DNA of 12,539 nucleotides from Clostridia bacterium (lineage in GTDB: Bacteria > Bacillota > Clostridia > Christensenellales > Borkfalkiaceae): NCBI GenBank assembly GCA_900767815.1, contig CAAGAM010000182.1:1-12539 (forward strand), written 5' to 3'. A program made the position numbers and the translations under genes. The notes beneath the pieces are model-generated. The model was not told the DNA's origin. It saw only the letters and a program-made list of their open reading frames with translations, and did no database searches. Each line of letters begins with the position of its first letter. Position 1 is the stretch's first letter. Of this stretch, positions 6,002 to 12,539 are shown one piece after another.

Positions 6002-7399
6002 ATGATCGTGAATAAAAGAAAGATACGCTCGCCGAGAGAGGTTACGGTAACTCTGAATCCGCTTAAGGGTTTTAACGATAGTCTTGCCGCGATGGCGGGC
6101 GGGTATATGTACGCAGAACAAATGCGAAATCTTGTCGTATCCGACGGCACGCTCGTATCGGGCGAGGGGATAAAATCTCTTTCGCAGTTCGTATATTCGG
6201 GAGAAGTGGCGAAAAATTGCTATCTGTATAAGAAGCACGACGCGACCGGTGCGGACGACAGCAGAATCATAATCTATACAAAAGCGAAGATGCTTTTCGA
6301 ATGCCCCGTGAGCGGCGGAACGTTCGAGCAGATCGACAATTCGTTCTTTTCATCCGCGCCCGCGGGCGTGTGTTACAATTATAACGGAGAGGACGTGATG
6401 ATTTTCTCGAACCCGGACGGCGGAATCCGTATATACGACGGCAAAGAAATAACCGAAGTTCCCGACGCTCCCGAGATAACGTCTATGTGCGTGCATTATG
6501 AAAGACTTTTCGTCACGACGGGGCATAACGAACTTTGGTTTTCCGACGATTTCGACCCCGCGAACTGGAACGTTTCTTTAAACGAGGCGGGGTTTATCGA
6601 TATGAACGACATGAAAGGGGAGCTTATCAAAGTCGTCAGCTTCGGCGATTACCTTTACGCGTTCAAGAAATTCGGCATTACGAGAATTTCGGCGTACTCC
6701 GACCAGAGACAGTTTGCCGCAACCGACCTTTTCGTCAGTTCGGGCAAAATATTCAAAGATTCGATTATCGTGTGCGGAGATTGCATGCTTTTCGCCGCAA
6801 CGGACGGAATTTACAGATTCGACGGGGTTAGTACGCAGAGAATTTCGGACTCGTTCAGAGAAAAAATAGATTTCACGTACGAGTATTTCAAAGGGCAGTA
6901 TTTCAACGGCAACGCTTATATCCGGGTTAAGGCGAAGGGCGACGGCGGATATGACGTGCAGATATTAAGGCTAAACCCGAAAACGGCGGAAGCGACGTTT
7001 ATTCACGACCTTGTGCTCGGAGATTTCATGGTTCTGGACTGCGAAAACAATTACAGGCTTTACGGAGTGACCGCATCTATTGGCAAACTTTGCGAAGTGA
7101 CGACGGAAAACAGCCTTATTGCGGGGTTGAAACCTTTTCAGGTCTGGGAAAACGGCGAAAGCGATTTCGGAATTCATAAAGAGAAAACGCTTACTTCGTT
7201 CGGCGTTTATACGAATAAGGATATCACCGTAAGCATTTTCGCGGACGGCGTTAAAAAGCAATTCGCCGTGAAAGGCGGGGTTAAACCCGCCGTTTTAAAG
7301 CCTTATATGAGGGGAACTAAATTCAAAATAAGATTCGACGGAAGAGCGGACGGGGTTGTCATTGCGGCTCCGAAGCTTACATTGGAGTATTACGAATGA
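6002..7399 (+). CDS. Tail hub beta-propeller protein (P22 gp10 / T7 gp12-like)
   Basis: A 465-residue protein. The N-terminal segment LNPLKGFNDSLAAMAGGYMY (about 19-38), then AEQMRNLVVSDGTLVSGEG (about 39-57), is the usual opening of tail-hub or stopper proteins. The repeated beta-strand motifs beyond it fit propeller blades: ELWFSDDFDPANWNVS (about 177-192), VSFGDYLYAFKKFGITRIS (about 217-235), and LFAATDGIYRFDG (about 263-275). Such proteins cap the portal-adaptor tube and hold packaged DNA in. P22 gp10 is 472 residues, almost the same length. GGAG at 5993-5996 lies 5 nt before the ATG, 1 bp after the previous stop. It overlaps the next gene by ATGA. Confidence 0.75.
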   Translation: MIVNKRKIRSPREVTVTLNPLKGFNDSLAAMAGGYMYAEQMRNLVVSDGTLVSGEGIKSLSQFVYSGEVAKNCYLYKKHDATGADDSRIIIYTKAKMLFECPVSGGTFEQIDNSFFSSAPAGVCYNYNGEDVMIFSNPDGGIRIYDGKEITEVPDAPEITSMCVHYERLFVTTGHNELWFSDDFDPANWNVSLNEAGFIDMNDMKGELIKVVSFGDYLYAFKKFGITRISAYSDQRQFAATDLFVSSGKIFKDSIIVCGDCMLFAATDGIYRFDGVSTQRISDSFREKIDFTYEYFKGQYFNGNAYIRVKAKGDGGYDVQILRLNPKTAEATFIHDLVLGDFMVLDCENNYRLYGVTASIGKLCEVTTENSLIAGLKPFQVWENGESDFGIHKEKTLTSFGVYTNKDITVSIFADGVKKQFAVKGGVKPAVLKPYMRGTKFKIRFDGRADGVVIAAPKLTLEYYE

Positions 7400-8544
7400 C
7401 AGGAAATACAGACGGTTACAATTCAAAATACGGGCGGTTAGCCTTCGAAAAGGCGACCGAAAACCAAAAAAAGCTTGCGATGATCGAAAAAAACGGGGCG
7501 GTGACGGAAGACGACGAAATAACCTTTTCCGAAACGTTCGGATATCCGGAACAAAAGTGCGTGAAATATATCCGTTTTTACGCAAATAGGGAAATAGTGA
7601 AAATCACCGTCTCCGTTACGTCGGCGAACGCCGTCGGGGCAAGGGCGGTTCTGAACGGAAAATGTGTTTTCGAGCAAAATCCTTTGAACGGAAAGAGCTT
7701 TTCGGTAAGCGCGGTATGCAGGTCGGGCGAGAATAAGCTCTATATCGATTTCGGCGAGAATTTGCAGAAATTCGACGTGAACGTAAGCTTGTGCGGCAGA
7801 GTGAAGAAGCTTGAAGACGTTGCTTTGCCGGGTTATGCTTTAAACGATTGCTTTTCCGTTCTCCGCGACGGGAAACTATCGCTCTATATGTACGGCGAAG
7901 GTGTTTTTACCGAATGTCGTTCCTTTTACGGGGTGGAGACGGGCAGCGCGACGTACAATTCTTCCGACGGGCTTTTCTATATCGCCGTAAGGTACGTTAC
8001 GGGCAAAAACGCGATTTACACTTATGATAAAAAGCTTAATAAAGTCGCTCTTTTCGACGATACGCTTGTGTTTAAAAACGTCGCTTTTTGTTTTACGAAC
8101 AACCTATACCTTTATTACGCTTCCTGCGGGGCTTTGAAAGTTGCGAAATGTACGGAAAGCGGATTCGTTACGCAGGTTTTTTCCTGTAAAGCGAGTAAGT
8201 TCCACTGTTCGCATAATTACGGCGGCTCATACCTTTACGTCGGAAACGTTTACGGGTTTTATACGGCATATAAGATCGGCGACGACGGCGCGCCGGATCT
8301 CTCTTCGCCCGTTTCTATGGGCAGAAAGCTTTATCCGACAGTCCGCTATGACGATAAAGAAAAAAAAGAAGTCCTTTACGGAAGTTCGGACGACGAAAGA
8401 ACGGCAAAAACCTGCTCTGTCAAGGTTGAGGGCGGCAGAGCGGGTACGGGAAAGATTGTGTACGATTGTTTTCCCGTCGTCGAATGTGCAGGCTTAACGG
8501 TGGGCGCGCCGAACGGCATACCCGTCGTTATAAAACAAAACTGA
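7396..8544 (+). CDS. Beta-rich tail-associated protein of unknown function
   Basis: A 382-residue protein, not recognised as a named family. Residues about 35-140 alternate polar and hydrophobic residues like a jelly-roll or galactose-binding-type beta sandwich. The rest (about 145-350) has repeated short strands with aromatic ends, such as CFSVLRDGKLSLYMYGEGVF, then YNSSDGLFYIAVRYVTGKNA, then NNLYLYYASCGALKVAKC, which suggests a second propeller. Cysteine content is high for a virion protein. The start overlaps the tail hub stop (ATGA), so the two are likely translated together and may form one tail structure. It could be a tail-tip or receptor-contact protein, but no spike, fibre or enzymatic motif is seen. 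Confidence 0.6.
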   Translation: MTGNTDGYNSKYGRLAFEKATENQKKLAMIEKNGAVTEDDEITFSETFGYPEQKCVKYIRFYANREIVKITVSVTSANAVGARAVLNGKCVFEQNPLNGKSFSVSAVCRSGENKLYIDFGENLQKFDVNVSLCGRVKKLEDVALPGYALNDCFSVLRDGKLSLYMYGEGVFTECRSFYGVETGSATYNSSDGLFYIAVRYVTGKNAIYTYDKKLNKVALFDDTLVFKNVAFCFTNNLYLYYASCGALKVAKCTESGFVTQVFSCKASKFHCSHNYGGSYLYVGNVYGFYTAYKIGDDGAPDLSSPVSMGRKLYPTVRYDDKEKKEVLYGSSDDERTAKTCSVKVEGGRAGTGKIVYDCFPVVECAGLTVGAPNGIPVVIKQN

Positions 8545-8564
8545 TTCAAGGAGAATAAATTTTC

Positions 8565-9587
8565 ATGAAAGTAAAGATAAAATTGGAAGACTATCTTAAA
8601 ACCGCCGGAACGGGCGATACGGATAAGGAAAAACAAGCTCGCGAGTTCGAGAAAATGGTTGAGACCGCGCTCAGAAACGCCGTGAGAAGCAGAAAGAATA
8701 CCGCTGAAGGCGGCGGAACGGAAAAATCGGACGACGACGGCGGGAAAATCGTTGAAAACGAGAAGAAAACCCAACTCGAAACCGACCTCGGCGATATGAA
8801 AAAAGAATACGACGGGAATAAGAAGTTTACGTTCGGCGACACGACGATTAAGAAGTTTACGCCGAAGAAATTCGACGGCAAAACCGACGAGGAAATAAGC
8901 GCGGAAGCAAACGAAAAATACGCGGCGGGAGCCGAGAGGGAAAAGCGCGAGCTGGAAAGAAAGAGCCTCAAAGCCGCCGACAAACTCGAAAAGAGTTTGC
9001 CCGACGTTGAAAACGCAAAGGAAAAAGCGATCGACAAGCTCGTGAAAGAGCTTGAAAACGACTACGAGCAGATAAAAAATTCGGCTGTTAAAAGGGGACT
9101 CGGCAGGTCGTCCGTTTTAAGCGGACAAACCGAGGCTCTGACAAACGGGTTTTATGAAGATAAAGCCGAAACGGAGCGGTCCGCCGCAGACAAAAAACAG
9201 AAAATCGCCGACGAAATCGCCGACATAAAGGACGAACTTTATTATGCGATTAAAAATCTCGACGAGGAAACGGCGGAGAAGATCGCAAACGAAGTCCGAT
9301 CGCTCACCGAAAAGCGCGACGCGGAAAAAAAGAAGGTGGACGAATATAACAAAGAGCAAGAGGAAAAATATCTCGAGAAAATAGAAGAAAGCGAGCAAAA
9401 CGGAGTGAAGTTCGACGAAAAACTTACGGACGAATACGCGGAGTATTACGGGAACAAATTCAGAAGAATTCTTCGGTATTACAAAGAATTCGGTTTAGAC
9501 GCCGTGAAAGAGGCTGAAAAAGACAAAGACTTCATAGTTTCGCATCTCGACGAGGAAGGTTACAAAAACCTCCTCAGGTATCTTTAA
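8565..9587 (+). CDS. Coiled-coil virion protein, possible ejection or tail-needle protein
   Basis: A 340-residue, highly charged (Lys/Glu/Asp-rich), predominantly helical protein. The N-terminal third has a disordered linker (GGGTEKSDDDGGK, about 48-60). The central and C-terminal parts (about 105-310) form long heptad-like helices, interrupted by AVKRGLGRSSVLSGQTEAL at about 173-191. RGLGRSS-like turns are seen in internal or ejected virion proteins of Firmicutes phages, in my recollection. As the last gene of the set it occupies the place of P22 gp26/gp7-type proteins. AAGGAG (8548-8553) lies 11 nt before the ATG. No transmembrane segment or lytic domain is visible. The exact role is inferred. 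Confidence 0.6.
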   Translation: MKVKIKLEDYLKTAGTGDTDKEKQAREFEKMVETALRNAVRSRKNTAEGGGTEKSDDDGGKIVENEKKTQLETDLGDMKKEYDGNKKFTFGDTTIKKFTPKKFDGKTDEEISAEANEKYAAGAEREKRELERKSLKAADKLEKSLPDVENAKEKAIDKLVKELENDYEQIKNSAVKRGLGRSSVLSGQTEALTNGFYEDKAETERSAADKKQKIADEIADIKDELYYAIKNLDEETAEKIANEVRSLTEKRDAEKKKVDEYNKEQEEKYLEKIEESEQNGVKFDEKLTDEYAEYYGNKFRRILRYYKEFGLDAVKEAEKDKDFIVSHLDEEGYKNLLRYL

Positions 9588-9600
9588 TTTTTAATAAGCG

Positions 9601-9629
9601 GGCGTATAAGTCGATTAAACGCCGTTTTT
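9601..9629 (+). terminator. Weak U-tract terminator after the virion cassette
   Basis: GGCGT (9601-9605) pairs with ACGCC (9619-9623), with further TAA/TTA pairing inside, and is followed by GTTTTTC. It lies 13 bp after the last cassette stop codon. Confidence 0.5.
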
Positions 9630-9644
9630 CATATGTATCGGAGT

Positions 9645-9680
9645 GCGGGTGGCAGCTTAAAACATTAAGCTGCCACCCGC
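9645..9680. terminator. Second, strong hairpin closing the cassette
   Basis: A perfect 16-bp stem: GCGGGTGGCAGCTTAA (9645-9660) pairs with its complement (9665-9680) around the loop AACA. It is followed by CGTTTGCGTT, so the U-tract is poor. It separates the cassette from the convergent DUF1540 gene and may stop or stabilise transcripts from either side. Confidence 0.6.
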
Positions 9681-9726
9681 CGTTTGCGTTGTTCGATAAG
9701 ATTATCGCGAATAACCGCGATATTTA

Positions 9727-9876
9727 TTATTCGGGTTTTTCGTCAAAGTCGCCGCAACAGGTGCAGCCCTTTTTCGAACAGGTGATTTTAACCGTTCCCA
9801 AAGAACAGTTTTTGCCGTGATAATTATGTTTGCAGTCGCAAACGTCGCATCTGATGTTTTCGTTTTTGTTTTGCAT
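9727..9876 (-). CDS. DUF1540 cysteine-rich miniprotein
   Basis: A 49-residue protein with eight cysteines: C10, C13, C15, C24, C33, C38, C40 and C41, plus H17 and H20. The order IRCDVCDCKHN, then GKNCSLGTVKITC, then GCTCCGDF is the DUF1540 pattern found widely in Clostridia and Bacilli, where the proteins are presumed to bind metal. Function is unknown. AAAGGAGG (9892-9885) is 8 nt from the ATG, an ideal ribosome binding site. It is monocistronic and points towards the virion cassette, from which it is separated by hairpins. It appears to be an ordinary host gene. Confidence 0.9.
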   Translation of the reverse strand: MQNKNENIRCDVCDCKHNYHGKNCSLGTVKITCSKKGCTCCGDFDEKPE

Positions 9877-9893
9877 ATTACAAGCCTCCTTTC

Positions 9894-9913
9894 AGCCATA
9901 AGCGATTATGGCT
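9894..9913 (-). promoter_or_regulatory. Perfect palindrome in the DUF1540 leader
   Basis: AGCCATAA (9894-9901) pairs with TTATGGCT (9906-9913) around GCGA. It lies directly upstream of the ribosome binding site on the minus strand. It could be an operator or an mRNA hairpin that affects translation or stability. Upstream DNA is AT-rich, but no promoter stands out clearly. Confidence 0.45.
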
Positions 9914-9986
9914 AAGAATATTATTATTATGACTTATTCAATTCCGTTTAATACATCAAAGGGGAAAAATACTTGAAAAACAATCC

Positions 9987-10011
9987 GAAAATATTTGGTC
10001 AAAATATTTTC
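9987..10011. promoter_or_regulatory. AT-rich inverted repeat between divergent genes
   Basis: GAAAATATT (9987-9995) and AATATTTTC (10003-10011) are perfect inverted 9-mers, 7 bp apart. They lie just upstream of the yitT promoter, in the 318-bp gap between the divergent DUF1540 and yitT genes. The spacing suits an operator for a dimeric regulator. Nothing else shows function. Confidence 0.35.
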
Positions 10012-10021
10012 GTCAAAATCC

Positions 10022-10050
10022 TTGCTTTTTAGTTTAAATTAGAGTAGAAT
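10022..10050 (+). promoter_or_regulatory. Promoter of the yitT-galK operon
   Basis: TTGCTT (10022-10027) and TAGAAT (10045-10050) are separated by 17 nt, with a predicted start near 10057. This leaves a leader of about 138 nt. Confidence 0.6.
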
Positions 10051-10077
10051 GAATATACTGCGACGAGTGCGGCGATA

Positions 10078-10180
10078 AGGCAAAACAGCGCGGCGAAAAT
10101 CTCCTCGGATTTTTGCTTTGCGGATTGCCTCGCGGCTTATTCGGTCGCAAAAGTCTGCGTTTTAAAAAATTTAAGCCGCG
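10078..10180 (+). promoter_or_regulatory. Structured leader of yitT
   Basis: The leader can form two neighbouring structures. The first is AGGCAA (10078-10083) with TTGCCT (10125-10130), enclosing a hairpin 10093-10101/10108-10116. The second, directly after it, is CGCGGCTTA (10131-10139) with TAAGCCGCG (10172-10180). The second ends 14 nt before the start codon, where no Shine-Dalgarno sequence is visible. No known riboswitch class is recognised. Confidence 0.4.
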
Positions 10181-10194
10181 CAGAATAAAACCGT

Positions 10195-11088
10195 ATGAAA
10201 AAACATAATATTTCAGTCGTTCTCTCGTATGTTTACCCTGTGTTTTTAGGCGCGTTGCTTGCTCTCGATTACACACTTTTTATAGTGCCGAACAATTTCG
10301 CGCCGTCGGGAATCAACGGTATTGCCGTCATGATTCAATACAAACTCGATTTCAACATCGCGTACATGTCGCTTCTTATCAACGTGCCGCTCTGTATTTT
10401 CGCCTTTTTCAAAATCGAAAAGGAATTCGCCGTTAAAACGCTGACTTTTTCGGTGGCGTATTCGCTGGCGTACATATTATATGATAAGATAAGTTTCATT
10501 CAGTATTTCAAATATATCACCGACGGGCATGATACGATATATCCTGCGCTTATCGCGGGGCTTATCATGGGCTTTTGCATCGGCTTTTCGGTTAAAAACA
10601 ATTCGTCCACGGGCGGAACGGATATCGTTGCCAAATACGTGAGCGTTATTCGTCCTAACCTGAATTTCTTTTACGTGACGTTTATTCTCAATGCCGTCGT
10701 CGCGTTTGCAAGCTTGTTCGTGTACGGAATAAACGAGAACGGATTCGTTATAAATTACAAACCCGTTTGTCTGTGCGTCATTTACGCGTTCGTTTCGAGC
10801 GTTGTCGGCAACAGGATAATTTCGGGCTTGAAACACGCATGCAAGTTCACGATCGTCACCGATCAGTGCGACGAACTCGAATACGAAATAACTCACACTC
10901 TTAAACATTCCGCAACGCGTTTGCACGGCATCGGTATTTATCAGCACCACGATAAGGAAGTGCTTATCTGCATAGTAAACCCTCATCAGGTTGCCGATTT
11001 CGAGAGAATAATCAAAAAATATCCCAACACGTTCGTGTACGTCGAATCGATCGACCAGACTATCGGAAATTTTATAAAGGTGAAGTAA
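10195..11088 (+). CDS. YitT-family integral membrane protein (DUF161 + DUF2179)
   Basis: A 297-residue membrane protein. About five or six hydrophobic segments lie between residues 8 and 205, including VYPVFLGALLALDYTLF, YPALIAGLIMGFCIGF and FYVTFILNAVVAFASLFVYG. Family-typical loop motifs are NNFAPSGINGI (about 32-42) and NNSSTGGTDIVAKYV (about 135-149). Residues about 213-295 form the cytoplasmic DUF2179 domain (ACKFTIVTDQCDELEYEI, then YVESIDQTIGNF). The molecular function of YitT/YvjA proteins is not established; a transport-like or sensing role is assumed. No Shine-Dalgarno is visible before the ATG. The stop is immediately followed by the galK ATG, so the two genes form an operon. Confidence 0.85.
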   Translation: MKKHNISVVLSYVYPVFLGALLALDYTLFIVPNNFAPSGINGIAVMIQYKLDFNIAYMSLLINVPLCIFAFFKIEKEFAVKTLTFSVAYSLAYILYDKISFIQYFKYITDGHDTIYPALIAGLIMGFCIGFSVKNNSSTGGTDIVAKYVSVIRPNLNFFYVTFILNAVVAFASLFVYGINENGFVINYKPVCLCVIYAFVSSVVGNRIISGLKHACKFTIVTDQCDELEYEITHTLKHSATRLHGIGIYQHHDKEVLICIVNPHQVADFERIIKKYPNTFVYVESIDQTIGNFIKVK

Positions 11089-12201
11089 ATGAATTACGAT
11101 TTCAAAGTGTCTGCCGCGGGCAGAGTGAATATTATCGGCGAACACGTCGATTATTGCGGCGGAAAGGTTTTCCCCGCGGCGTTGTCGCTTAAAAACACCG
11201 TTTACGTAAGGGCAAACGGTACCGATAAAATCAATCTTTCCTGGACGACGACCGACGCGAAAGTTTCGCTCGATATTGGTAGACTCGAAGATTACGCCGA
11301 CCTTAAATACGGCAATTATCAGGCGGGTTGCGCGCTCATGTGGAAAAACGCGGGGCATAAGCTTATCGGCTGCGATATGTTGCACGATTGCACCGTTCCG
11401 TTCGGAAGCGGGCTTTCTTCAAGCGCGGCGATAGAAGTTTCGACGCTTGCCGCTCTCGCCGTTATCGCAAACGAAAAAATCAACAAAAAAGAAATAGCTC
11501 TTCTCGCGCAGAAAGCCGAAAGAGAGTACGCTAAGGTAAATTGCGGAATAATGGATCAATACGCCTCGGCGAACGGGCTTAAAGACCATGCCATTTTGCT
11601 TGATTGCAAGAAAATCGAGCATGAATACGTTCCGTTCATGCTCGGCGACTATGAGCTTATTCTTTCTAACTGCAACAAGCCGCATAATCTTGTGACGAGC
11701 AAGTATAACGAAAGGCGCGCCGAAACGGAAGAGGCTCTCGAAACGCTTAAAAAAGTTCTCGACGTCGGTTGTCTGGCGGAGGTTTCGCCCGAAGAATTCG
11801 AGGAGCATAAAGGACTTCTTTCGGGCAAGGTAAGAGACAGAGCGGAACACGTCGTTTACGAATGCGCGAGGGTTTTGGAAGCCGTCGAAGCGATGAAAAA
11901 GGGTAATCTTACAAGGCTCGGCGAGCTTTTGAACTTATCGCATGCTTCTCTTCGTGATAAATACGAGGTCACGGGCAAAGAACTCGACGCCCTGGCGGAA
12001 GCCGCGCAGAATTATAAAGACTGTCTCGGCAGCAGAATGACGGGCGCGGGATTCGGCGGATGCACCGTTTCTATCGTGAAAAAGTCCGCCGCGGAAGATT
12101 TCAAAAAGGTTGTGGGCGAGGCTTACGAAAAGGCTGTCGGTTACGGATGTGCTTTTTACGAAGCAGAACCTTCGGACGGAATAATTATAGAAAAACTCTG
12201 A
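11089..12201 (+). CDS. galK: Galactokinase
   Basis: A 370-residue GHMP-family kinase that phosphorylates alpha-D-galactose at C1 with ATP, the first committed step of the Leloir pathway, in the cytoplasm. All signatures are present: GRVNIIGEHVDYCGG at 11-25 (the catalytic Arg and the sugar-contacting Glu-His-x-Asp), the ATP-binding PFGSGLSSSAA at 104-114, the catalytic Asp in GIMDQ at about 156, and the third GHMP motif GAGFGG at 319-324. Length is close to the usual 380-390. The ATG follows the yitT stop with no gap; AAAGGTGAAG in the end of yitT gives the ribosome binding site. No galT, galE or galM is in the window. Confidence 0.95.
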   Translation: MNYDFKVSAAGRVNIIGEHVDYCGGKVFPAALSLKNTVYVRANGTDKINLSWTTTDAKVSLDIGRLEDYADLKYGNYQAGCALMWKNAGHKLIGCDMLHDCTVPFGSGLSSSAAIEVSTLAALAVIANEKINKKEIALLAQKAEREYAKVNCGIMDQYASANGLKDHAILLDCKKIEHEYVPFMLGDYELILSNCNKPHNLVTSKYNERRAETEEALETLKKVLDVGCLAEVSPEEFEEHKGLLSGKVRDRAEHVVYECARVLEAVEAMKKGNLTRLGELLNLSHASLRDKYEVTGKELDALAEAAQNYKDCLGSRMTGAGFGGCTVSIVKKSAAEDFKKVVGEAYEKAVGYGCAFYEAEPSDGIIIEKL

Positions 12202-12219
12202 CAAAAACTTTGATAAAAA

Positions 12220-12250
12220 CGCGCCCGACGAAAATTTTTCGCCGGGCGCG
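12220..12250. terminator. Hairpin after galK
   Basis: CGCGCCCG (12220-12227) pairs with CGGGCGCG (12243-12250). Inside it, CGAAAA pairs with TTTTCG after one mismatch. On the plus strand no U-tract follows (GATAAGAC). On the minus strand the stem is followed by TTTTTATC, so it is a better terminator for transcription coming from the right. It may be a 3' stabilising hairpin for galK and a minus-strand terminator. Confidence 0.5.
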
Positions 12251-12285
12251 GATAAGACAAACGGAGCGGAAATGAATATATAAAT

Positions 12286-12369
12286 GCAGATATGGCGGAA
12301 TTGGCAGACGCGATGGATTTAGGATCCATTGGTAACCCCGTGCAGGTTCGACCCCTGTTATCTGCACCA
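12286..12369 (+). tRNA. tRNA-Leu (anticodon TAG)
   Basis: The acceptor GCAGATA pairs with TATCTGC, and the discriminator A and CCA are encoded. The anticodon stem is ATGGA/TCCAT with loop TTTAGGA, giving anticodon TAG, which reads CUA and related Leu codons. A variable region of about 11 nt and a T arm with TTCGACC follow. The length of 84 nt with CCA is right for a class II tRNA. Confidence 0.95.
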
Positions 12370-12373
12370 AGTG

Positions 12374-12414
12374 TGTCGGTCTATAAGTCTTTTCTTAAAG
12401 ACCGACATTTTTTT
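12374..12414 (+). terminator. Rho-independent terminator of tRNA-Leu
   Basis: The arms at 12374-12387 and 12394-12407 (TGTCGGTCT paired with AGACCGACA, then ATAAG/CTTAA with one mismatch) are followed by T7 at 12408-12414. The stem starts 4 nt after the tRNA CCA. Confidence 0.9.
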
Positions 12415-12427
12415 ATCATTTTAAGCA

Positions 12428-12455
12428 TTGAAAAAACCAGACGATATGATATAAT
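12428..12455 (+). promoter_or_regulatory. Promoter of the gene at the right edge
   Basis: TTGAAA (12428-12433) and TATAAT (12450-12455) are separated by 16 nt. This is a near-consensus sigma-A promoter, about 44 nt before the start codon at 12499. Confidence 0.75.
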
Positions 12456-12498
12456 TATACAAAGACAAATCGGAATTTATATATAAAGGAGAATATTG

Positions 12499-12539
12499 AT
12501 GAAACTATTTTTATGTTCGCACTTTTCGAGTGTAGGAAG
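12499..12539 (+). CDS. Start of a gene, cut by the window edge; possibly peptidase S51-like
   Basis: Only 13 full codons are present: MKLFLCSHFSSVG. AAAGGAG (12485-12491) is 7 nt before the ATG, and a near-consensus promoter is upstream, so the start is secure. The opening KLFLxSxFxxV resembles family S51 proteins (dipeptidase E-like, type 1 glutamine-amidotransferase-like fold) of Firmicutes. Thirteen residues are too few to be sure of the family. Confidence 0.5.
   Translation, partial: MKLFLCSHFSSVG

Overview
The window looks like a chromosomal piece of a Clostridia-type Firmicute. The evidence is strong AGGAGG-type ribosome binding sites, a DUF1540 cysteine-rich miniprotein, a two-domain YitT-family membrane protein, tRNAs with encoded CCA ends, and U-tract terminators. 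Gene-level similarity suggests a gut clostridial lineage, but no taxon can be fixed from sequence alone.

Layout. Positions 1-400 hold two copies of a 151-bp tandem repeat followed by a tRNA-Glu(CTC) on the minus strand. The repeat carries a 16-bp copy of the tRNA 3' end. Positions 400-1053 are non-coding. They hold the tRNA promoter, a plausible forward promoter and two long hairpin-forming stretches (669-775 and 811-916). Positions 1054-9587 hold eight or nine co-directional, intact virion genes in an order resembling P22/T7-type podoviruses: a terminase-small-subunit-like protein, a small Cys-rich protein, portal, scaffold, HK97-fold major capsid protein, a short connector/adaptor, a beta-propeller tail hub, a second beta-rich tail protein, and a coiled-coil protein. 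Terminator-like hairpins close the cassette.

Positions 9727-12201 return to host genes. A DUF1540 miniprotein lies on the minus strand, and a yitT-like gene and galK abut on the plus strand. A tRNA-Leu(TAG) with its own terminator follows. The window ends 41 bp into a new gene that begins like a peptidase S51-family protein.

The main point of interest is the virion cassette. It has a shell, a scaffold, a portal and a short-tail module, all open. It has no terminase large subunit, integrase, repressor, lysis gene, replication gene or receptor-binding spike within the window, and host genes start directly downstream. A small Cys-rich protein sits where the large terminase would normally be. 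This fits a domesticated or satellite-like particle module that relies on a packaging motor from elsewhere, or a decayed prophage whose remaining genes happen to be intact. Sequence alone cannot choose between these.
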